DNA of 22,305 nucleotides from Chlamydomonas sphaeroides (taxonomy: Eukaryota; Chlorophyta; Chlorophyceae; Chlamydomonadales; Chlamydomonadaceae). This document shows positions 9,781 to 18,700 of the stretch, in pieces (positions within the stretch are counted from its first letter, which is position 1; each line of letters starts with the position of its first letter). The notes below the pieces were generated by a model that saw only the letters and a list, made by a program, of their open reading frames with translations, searched no databases and had not been told where the DNA came from. The stretch spans positions 10,477 through 32,781 of the forward strand of contig BDDC01001011.1 in assembly GCA_001662425.1 (NCBI GenBank), read 5' to 3'. Made by a program: the position numbers and the translations under genes.

Positions 9781-9795
9781 CCAGCCAGCTGCCGC

Positions 9796-12700
9796 CTATG
9801 GCGCCGCCGCCAGGTCCGGCTCGCTGAACAGCGCGTTCAGCTCTGCCAGCCGCAGCTCCACGCGCTCGCTGCCTCCAGAGGACGAGGAGGCCCCCGCGCT
9901 AGCGCCAGACGACGGCCCGGCTGCGGCTCCTGCGGCGCGGCGCGTCTTGACGACCTGCATGATGCGCTCCTCCACGGAGCCCTGGGCGGGGAGGCGGGGA
10001 CGGACGGGGGCAACGAGGGGAAATGGGGCCAGGGTACGTGCCCGTCACCGCGTGACACCCTCGGCCCCTCCCGGCCACCGCAGCCTCTAAACCACTCTGC
10101 CCAGGCCCCCCCTACCCCACTCCCTGCGCCCCAGCCCCAGCCCCAGCCCCTTCCCCAACCCACTCCCTGCGCCCCAGCCCCAGCCCCTCCCCGCCCCGCC
10201 CCGCTCGGCACCTTGACGTACAGCCGCCGCACCACCACGGGCCGCTGCTGTCCCATGCGCCAGGCGCGCCCGATGGCCCTGCGCAGAGGAGGGGTAGGGG
10301 AGAGAGAGGCGTGGCGTGAAGTCGGCAACGGCGCCGGCGGCGCCCGCAACAGCCAAGTTTCAAGCGCCAAAGGGTGCACGCAAAAGGTTGAAGACGTCGG
10401 GCTCCCCACATCACGTGCCTGTCCTGCTGAATGCAACAAGCAGTGTGTCACGCGCGTCACCACCAATTGTTCCTTTTCCGACTCGTGGCTCCGTGGCGGG
10501 TGTACGATATCGGCGCCCTTTTGCATTGGCCCTTGCGCCTGCCCTGATGGCTGCACGCACTGTACCCCAGCCCGCGGGCCCCGGGAGTCCCCGCACTCAC
10601 TGCTCCTCGTTGGCGGGGTTGATGTTGGGCTCCAGCAGGAACACGTAACTGTGCGGCAGGTCCGGGTGTACGGGTGGGGGCACTCGGTGTACGGCACATG
10701 AAACATCGGGCGGCGTGCACAGCAGCACGGGGGGTCCGCGTCCTCGCACTGCAGCGATGCCCATGTCCCCTCTGGTCCGTGAGTTTCGTGCCATCGGCGC
10801 CGAGCTTTCTCGCCATTGTCCCCTCGCCCCAGTCACCAGCGCTTCAGCCCCGCCCAACACACGCCTGGCCCCCCATTCGCCCGTTGACCCTGCCTCACTT
10901 TGCGGCGGTGAGGTTGATGCCCACGGCGCCGGAGCGCACCGACAGCAGGAACACGCAGGTGTCCGGGTCGTTCTGGAAGGCCTCGATGGCGGCGGTGCGG
11001 CGCTTCTGGGTCATGTCGCCTGATTATGTGGGGAAGGAGGGGGGAAAGGGGGGAGGAAGCCAGGGTTTCGGCACGGCAACGCGCGGACGCATGGGCCGCT
11101 GTTGTGGCGCACAGCAACCAGTCCGACCGCACCCGTGATGGTGCGGTGCCCGAAGCCCTCGGCCGCCAGGCGCGGCTTGAGCCAGTCCAACGCCTGAGAG
11201 AACCTGAGCGCGGGAGAGTGGGAGGCACACGGGGGCAGGAGGCAGCAGGGCAGCACGAGGCAGGGGTGAGTGCCGTACAGTACGAGCTGGCGGCATTCGC
11301 CGGCACCGTGGCGAGGGTTCGGGCTGGCGCCAGCGCACGCGGACTCAGCCGATAGTAGGGAAGCGCCGGCCACCGGGCCATCCAGCTGCGATGCAAGCGC
11401 GGCGCGAGGGAAAGATGCGGGTGTGGCGCCCGTAGGAAGCAGGTGGGATGCGGGTGCCATGCCAGCTGCTATGCCAGGTCCGGCGCCAGGTACGGTGCCC
11501 GGTACGATGCAGGTGGGGTGCAGGTCGGGTGCAGCCAGGATGCAGGTACGATGCAGGAGCGATGCAGCTAGGGTGGGGCAAGATGCGGGTGGGATGCAGG
11601 TGTGATCCGTGGCCACCCGGCGGCACTCACTGCGTGAACACCAGGGCCTTGGCGGAGGGGTCCGCCTCCCGCATGACGCGCAACTCGGCCAGCAGCGCCT
11701 GCGGGAGGCGGGGGCCCAGCAGGTGGCAGGCATGGGCAAGAGCATGCGCTGCCGTGCGCACATGCCGCAGCAGGCCACGGAGGAGCGCACGTGGGCGGCA
11801 GGGGCCCCAAGGTGCGGAGGGGCCCCAGGTGTTAAGGGAGGGGGGCGCGTGGCCAGCAGGGAGGGGGGCGCGTGGCCAGGAGGGAGGGGGGCGCGTGGCC
11901 AGGAGGGCGCATGGGGGAGATGGTGGGGGCGAGGGCGAGGCCGGCGGGGGTGACCCAGCCGTCGGGCCGCACACGCCTGGTCCCCACCCACATCACCACC
12001 TGCCGGGGGTCCCCACCCCGATTGTAGCTTGCTCTCGCACGGCCGTAGCGCCGGCTGTGTACGACACGTGCCAGGCCACACGTGCTCACCAACTGCTTTA
12101 CTGACCGCCAACCAACCAAGCCGTCACCCGTGAAAAACCACCAACCAACCAGGCCGTTGCCCACGGCGGCCCCGCGCACCTGTAGCTTGCTCTCGCAGGG
12201 GATGGTGCCGAGGGCCGCCGAGCCGCCGTCCGCGCCGTCGACTGCCGAGCCGCCGCCGCCGCCGGCCCCCGGCGGCGGCGCGGGCGGCGCGGGCGGCACC
12301 CCGCGGCGCAGCGCAGACACCGACACGGGCGCGCGGCAGGCGGGGCAGGAGTGGTGCGGCGAGGCGATGAGCCTGCGAGCGGGGAGTTGTTGGGATGAGG
12401 GGGGGGCAGGCGTGGGGGTTGCGGAGCGGAGCGGGTGTTTTTTGGCTGGCAGGAGAGCGGCCCAGGGCTGGGCCAGACGAGGGAAGGGCACGACCGGTGG
12501 GCACTGCTGCCACAGCCGGCGCGGAGCGTCGACGCGGGTGCTGGCTGCTGCGCGGCGGGCCGCGCGAAGAGTGAGCAGAGCAGCAACGCCCGGGCGGGCG
12601 CGCTAGCCCCTCTGTTGCCTCCAGCCCTGCCCCGCCCCATCCCGGCCCTCGCTCACCAGCCCTGTCGCGGCAGGGGCGGTTGGGGCGGTTGGGGCGGTTG

Positions 12701-15700
12701 GGGCGGTTGGGGCGGTTGGGGCGGTTGGGGCGGTTGGGGCGGCCATGCGGAGGGGGGCGGGGGCGACCGGGCAGCGGTTCAAGTCAGGCAACGTTGGCGG
12801 TTGATCGGCAGCGGTTGGCCGGCCGTGCGGGGGAGGGGTGCGGGCACACAGCCGAGTCAGGCAAGGGGGCGGTCAGGAAAGTACGCCTATGTCTGCCACG
12901 CTGGTTCTGCAGTAAACAAGCACGCGCGAGGGGGCCCCTGCGGGGCCGCCATGTACGCCGCTGGCCCCCGGCCTCGTGCCGTGATTCCCTGTCCCGTGGC
13001 CCCCGCCCCCCTGCACCGGCCCCCGCCGGCCCCCACCGTGATGCACTCCTTGCAGTACCAGTGGTCTGGCGGGGGAACAAGAGGTGGGTGGGAGGAAGCG
13101 GCGTGTCGGTTGTGGCGCGGGTGTGTGCACACAAGCGTGTTGCTCTGTTGCTTCCCTTGAAACCGAAGACACGAGGGGGCCGCTGCAGCTGTGGACTCCC
13201 CGCCCCCACCAACCCCACCACCGGAGCTGCCAACGTCGCTGGCTGCCGTGGTCTGCGACACCGCGGCACCCGCAGCCAACCCAGCAAGATAATCTACGCA
13301 ACAGCCAACGGTCGCGTCTAGAGCCAGGCTCGCACCAAGGCCATGCCGTCATCACTCACTGCAGGGTGTGGCCCGGGCTGCTCCACGGCGTCCACGCAGC
13401 TGTGCTGCCGTACGAAGAACCATATCGTATATCATATTGTTGTCATATACGATTACATAACATGTATAGTGGCACCTACACCACCACCACGCCGTCATCA
13501 CTCACTGCAGGGTGTGGCCACCGGCTGCTCCATGGCGTCCACGCAGATGGGGCACTCGGACAGGTCGTCAGGCAGCACCGCCTCGGCGGGGGCGGCAGAG
13601 GCGGCGGAGGCGGAGGCGGGGGCGCCGTCGCCGCCGCGGCCGGCTGCAGCGGCAGCAGGGAGGGAGCGGAGTGGAGCGGACGGGGGGGAGGTGAGAAGGC
13701 ACGCTATGTGTGCTTTGGGGCGCAGCCGTCGTGCGAGGTGCCCGCCGGGAAGGGCGGCCGGGGGGACGGCGGCAGAACTCTGCGGTGGAGGGGGTCCACA
13801 ATGCATGCCTGCTCTCCACCCTCTCCCAGCCTTCTCTCCCCCACCCTTGGCCAGCGGCGCGGCCCGGAGCTTCCGGTCAGGCACGACCAGGTCGCCTGGC
13901 CTTGACCTTTCTCCGCCAAAACACACACGCCTGCCTTCCCCCTTCCTCCCTACCCCCTCCCAGCCCCCTCTCGCTCACCCTTGGCCAGCGCCAGCGTGAG
14001 GTGCTCCGGGTCCGGCACCGCCAGGTCGCTGGGCTCGAAGGCGCCTCCGGAGCACACCCGGCGCAGCGGCAGCAGCAGGCTGGTGGCGGTGAAGTGGTGC
14101 GACATGACGTAGGCGGGGCCCAGGGACTGGGCGGGGGGAAGGAGGAGGAGAGGAGGGGGAGAGCAGGGCGGGAGGAAGAGCGTGCATTTGCTGTGGGGGT
14201 CGGGCCGCGCGCACAGGCGGCGACAACACGAGGCCGCCATGATATGTGGTCAGCCAGTGTGTTCAACTTCATAGGGCCGGAATAGAGCACCACCAGTGTG
14301 TATGCGGCACGCAAGGCGCCACCAGGCCCCGGCCGCCCACCTTGAGCCGGTCCCAGCCGCGCACCGCCTCCCGGTGTATGCGGCGGTACAGCGCCTGCTC
14401 CGCAGCGCTGAGCACCACTGCGGGGAGAGGCGGATGGAGAGAAGGGGAGGAGGGAGGAGGGCGGCGTCAAGACCCGCCCCGAGACACGTCACGCCCACCC
14501 CCACGCCCCTCTACGCATCCGCCCAGGGCCCCTCATGTGCGCTGTGCGCTGACCCTCCCCTCGCCACTCCCTGTCCCCTGCCCGCCAAGCCCCCTGCCCA
14601 CCACCCGGCGCCTGGCCCACCCCGCATGTGGGTCATGTCCCCCCCAGGGCCCCACGTACCCTGACCTCCCTCCCACATACCCTGTCCCCGGCCCCCTGGC
14701 CCCGGCCTGCGCCGTCCCCTCTCCTTCCCTGCCCCATCCCCCGCCCAACGGCCCACCCGGCACGTCCGTCTCTGTCTTGTCCGGCAGCGACAGGACGCCC
14801 GCCTGCGCCTTGGTGTGGCGCACCAGGCACTGCCGCAGCGGCGCCAGCAGCGGCACCAGCGGCAGGGAGGCGGCCAGGCGCGAGTTGAGGTGGCCGGCGA
14901 AGGGAGCCTGGCGCAGCGAAGGGACGGGAGCAGCAGGGAGAAGCAGGGGGAGCACGGGGCGGCGCACGCAAACGCGTGGGCACGGGCGTCGGGTGAGGCT
15001 GGCGGCTGGCCACAAACAGGCGCCTGGCCCTGGCGCTCCGCCTGCTGGCTCCCTTGCCGCGCCGCCTGTTGCTGTCTGCCGCCCGCTCCCCCACTGGGCC
15101 CACCTTGATGTAGGAGTCGAAGAAGGTCTTCTTGCCCCACGGCATCAAGTGGATGGCGCCGAACTGGCCCAGCTGCAGAGGGGAAGGGCGGCAGCGGCAG
15201 CGGCAGCGGCAGGCCCGAGGGTGGGTAGGGCGCCTGGCGTTGCGCTGGCGGTTGTCTTCAGGTGCCTCACAATAGTTTCCACGCTGGTTCTACAGGGGCG
15301 GGCGTCTTGCGTTGCGCACCCGGTACCATCTGGCACTACGTGGTGCGGGACACGGCCGCATGCCTGCGCAACGCCGCGCGTGCCGTACGGCGTGCCGTAT
15401 GGTGAATGCCGCCAGACCGGAGAACCCGTGGAGACCCCCGCCCCGGCAGCGCCCCCACCCCCGCCAGGTAGTCCAGTGCGTTGCTGGCCGGGGTGGCGGC
15501 GCCACACGGGGGCGGGAAAGCGGCCCACCCCGGGGGACGCCCTGTGCCCATGCCCGAACAAGGCCCGGCACCAACCCAACCCAAACCCCGCTCTTTCCTC
15601 GCCGGCCCCTCCTTCTGCCCCCTCGCCGCCACCAGCTCGTACACCGCATTGTTGACAATGGAATTGCCGCCCAAGAATGCGCCCCATGCCCAAACCAACC

Positions 15701-18700
15701 AAACAAAACCCTACCACCCAGCCCCCACTCCCTCGCCCTCCCCCGCCCTCCCCCACCCTCCCCCGCCCTCCCTCGCCCTCTTCGCCCTCCCTCGCCCTCC
15801 CTCGCCCTCCCTCGCCCCCACCAGGTCGTCAATTGCGTTGTTGATGGGCGTGCCCGTGCACAGCCACTTGCGGTCGGACGCCAGCTCGTTGGCAGTCTGT
15901 GTGCGTGAAGGTGTTTCGGGGCAGCAGGGTGGATGGATGGGTACTTGATGGGTAGAGGTTGCAAGAGCAGTGATCAAAGGCCCCGGTGCAGACAACACTC
16001 CCAGTCCCCGCCCGTTCGCGGGCGCGGGAGAGGGTGAGGGGGCGGGAGAGAGGGTGGATGGGTGGGTGAGAGGGTGAAGGACGGGGGTATGAGAAGGCGA
16101 TGGTGAGGAGGCATGGATGCGGGTGAGGATCCGTCGCATGTCGGCCTTAGTCCCACGGCCCCGAGTCCAAAAGCACAAGTTCTGGCCGTTGGCAGCGTAG
16201 GAGCGGCGGCCGCAGCATGACCCGCCGCCTTGCCCCTCGCCCCCCCTACTTTGGCCAGCTTGACCCGAGTCCCGGGCGTTGGCTGCGTTGGCGCTGGAGT
16301 AGCAGCATGGCCCGCCGCCTTGCCCCCCGCCCCGCCCCCTACCTTGGCCAGCTTGGCGGCGGCGCTGCGCAGTGTGTGGCCCTCATCGAAAACCACCCGG
16401 TGCCAGTGCACGTCCTGAGGGCAGCGGGGCGGGGAGGGAGGGGGAGAGGAGGAGGGTTGTAGGGTTCGTGGCGGGATCGGGGGGCCTTTTAGGGACGGGG
16501 GTGGGTCGGGCCGTCCAGGCCAGAAGTCGGCAGACGGCCACGGCAGCGGGCCGCTACCTTTCGGGGACAGGGCCCCGGTGGCCGAGCGGGGCTCCCAGGA
16601 AGCAGCCGGCACCGGCAGCGGGCGTGTCATCAGGGCGGCCACGTCAGCACAGGTGCGCCCCCACCCCCGCCCGCCCACCTGGCAGGGGTCGGGCCCGCCT
16701 CCCGCATGGTCGGTCTGCAGCGTCTGGTAGGTGGTGACGACGATGTCGAACTGGCGGGGGCGGGGGGGGAGGCAAGGGGGCGAAGGGGAAAAGGGGGGAC
16801 GAGGAGTGGGTTCGTGCCGTGCCGGGTTAAAGCGCGTCTCACTGGTAGGTGGTGACACCAATGCCGGACGCGTTGGAATGGAGAGGGGGCGAATGGGGGG
16901 GAGGAGAGTTGATGTTGGCTTTGTGCCATGGTGACATGAGGTGACAAGCGGCCGGGGCTGCACCAGGAAACCGCACCCCGCAGCCTTCGGCAGCTGCCGG
17001 CAGCTGCCGGGAGGTTCGGGAGCTTCCTGCAGCTTCCAGCAGCCTCCAGCACGTGCATCAGCTCCCACCGCCGGGCTCCCTTTGTCCGCACCTCGGAGGC
17101 AAGGCGCTCTCCTGGAGAGCCGTGCGAAACACACGCCCCCAAGCCACCTCGGTCACTCGTGCCCCGTCCCCTATCCCCTCAAGACAGTTCTCGGCCGCCG
17201 TAGCCCGCACCTCGGTTGCCAGGCGCAGTGGGTCGCGAATTCGGTTGGGCCTGCACGGCCAACGACCAACGACCACCGCAAAGCGAGTTGGGAGCAAGGC
17301 TCGGAGCAGCCAGGCCTGCCACCGCCCCCTGCCTGCCGCCGCACGTGCCCTTTCCCCCCTGCCGCAGTGCCGCACCCGTGGTAGGGGTGTATCCGCAGCG
17401 CGCCGCCCGCCTTGGCCGCCGCCTCCGCCTGCCACTGGCCCACCAGGCTGACGGCGCACACCACCAGCGTGCAGCCGCTCAGCAGCCGGGAGCTGGTGGG
17501 GTGGCGCGCGCCGGTGGCGGCGGCCGCCAGCAGCTGCTGCGGCGGTGGGTTCGCCAGCACCAGCGCCACCACCTCTACCGTCTTGCCCAGCCCCATCTCC
17601 TCGGCTGCGGGGAAGGCGGGTGGGGGCGAGGGTTGCATAGAGGCGGGTGCGGGAGACACGTGGACGGGTAGGTGGGCGGTTTGAGGTCGGGGGAATAAGG
17701 GCCGAGCCGGAGCGCGGGCACCGGTGTGATGGCAGCGCAGAACGGCACGCAGCGCGGCGGGCCACCGGACAGCGCACACCCATCACGGACGACGTCGGAT
17801 TGTACACAAGGTGCGCATACCCAGCGCAACAGCCCACTCGCCCACGTACCCAGGAAGCCGCCGGTGGGCTGAGGCGGCACCTGCAGGCTCAGCCGCTCCA
17901 GCACCGGGGAGTACCAGTAGCCCCGGGCCGCACCGCCGCCGCCTGCCCCTGCCGCTGCCGCTGCTGTTCCCCATGATGCCCCGCCACCGCCGCTGCCACC
18001 GCCGCTGCCACCGCCGCCGCCTGACTCGCCGCCGTCGGCGGCGGACAGCGGCAGCCAGAACAGCCGCCGGTAGCCGCCGGTCTGGCCGTCGGGGTCGGCC
18101 ACCGCCGCCGCCGCCAGCTCCTGCTCGCTGCGCGCGAGGCCGTCCGCGCCGCGGCCCTGGCCGCCCTGCTGCTGGCCATTGCTGCCACCGCTGCTGCCGC
18201 TGCTGCTGCCGCTGGTCGGCGCCAGCGCCTCCACCTCGAGCATGAAGGCTAGCGACTGCAGCTGGTACGGCCGCATCGTCACCGCCAGGCCGGCCGGCTG
18301 CACCGCGGTGGAGCGCTCGGCTGCGGCGTGGGGAGGGGGCAGGGCGATCGGGCCGGAACAGGGTTGCAGGTTACAGGGGCAGGTTACAGGGGGTGGTGCG
18401 CCCGTGCACTCGTGCGACTGTGCTTGGATTGGCGGCCCCCAACTGCCCGCGTGGCCGGGGCGCTGCCACTGGGCCGGGAGGCTACGTGTGATCCCATGCG
18501 GACTCGCCCATGCGTGCGGAACGTCGTGACCGCGGCGTGGCGTGGCAACCCACCGCTGGCCATGAAGTCGACGAGGCCGTTGATGGTGCGCAGCCCCGGC
18601 ACCTCGTTGGGCTTCGGCAGCCCCCGCAGCAGGCCGTACAGTTGCCGCGCGCGGGCGCGCTGCGCCGCCGTCCGCGCCTCCGCGGGCGAGGGGAAGGCGG

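Larger units (their letters stand above)
8432..9795. other. Intergenic region between gene 2 stop and gene 1 start
   Basis: About 1.36 kb with no convincing gene on either strand and visibly lower GC than the flanking exons, especially 8440-9150. It should hold the 3' UTR of gene 2 (from 9795 downwards) and the promoter and 5' UTR of gene 1 (towards 8432), because both genes read leftwards. No TGTAA, the usual chlamydomonad poly(A) signal, is present on the minus strand here. The single copy, at 8668-8672, is on the plus strand. Short open frames on both strands show no recognisable protein. Confidence 0.7.
9796..11698 (-). other. Gene 2 exons 23-28: SNF2 helicase C-terminal lobe and C-terminus
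   Basis: Exons 11698-11631, 11203-11133, 11019-10899, 10648-10601, 10278-10212 and 9981-9796. Motifs are ALVFTQFSQALDWLKPRL (motif IV), DMTQKRRTAAIEAFQND, FLLSVRSGAVGINLTAANY (motif V), VFLLEPNINPANEEQ and QAIGRAWRMGQQRPVVV (motif VI with the arginine-finger region). The tail GSVEERIMQVVK is typical of the family end. It is followed by an Ala/Ser-rich stretch and a final helix (VELRLAELNALFSEPDL) before TAG. The ends and phases were checked codon by codon. Confidence 0.9.
12180..13643 (-). other. Gene 2 exons 20-22: RING finger split by two introns
   Basis: Exons 13643-13506, 13065-13017 and 12372-12180. The C3HC4 ligands are CPIC and the PC Cys in exon 20, the His and the YCKEC pair in exon 21, and CPAC in exon 22. 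This gives CPICVDAMEQPVATPC, NHWYCKECI and SCPACRAPV. The donor of exon 21 is uncertain: ACG/gtgggg at 13037 is the better site, but only CG/gtgcag at 13017 keeps frame with exon 22, unless a small exon between them was missed. A RING here implies ubiquitin ligase activity with an E2. Confidence 0.8.
13979..17250 (-). other. Gene 2 exons 12-19: SNF2 lobe 1 motifs Ib to III and linker
   Basis: Exons 17250-17211, 16750-16679, 16414-16343, 15896-15822, 15172-15104, 14907-14757, 14417-14341 and 14126-13979. They encode PNRIRDPLRLATE, FDIVVTTYQTLQTD, HWHRVVFDEGHTLRS (motif II, DEGH), KWLCTGTPINNAIDDL (motif III), GQFGAIHLMPWGKKTFFDSY, PLRQCLVRHTKAQ, LSAAEQALYRRIHREAV and the pre-RING segment ending LTLALAK. 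Exon 17 ends at CCGG/gtgggc, not at the earlier GAC/gtgccg, because only that donor keeps frame with exon 18. Confidence 0.88.

Noticed and set aside
14757..14771. Exon 17 donor at GAC/gtgccg
   Set aside because: It would put exon 18 out of frame; the donor CCGG/gtgggc at 14757 gives DVPVVLSAAEQ and fits the family.
15336..15698. Minus-strand open frame as an extra exon of gene 2
   Set aside because: Exons 15 and 16 join in phase 0 to give the family consensus IDDLLGQF, so no exon is needed between them. Treated as decayed copies instead.
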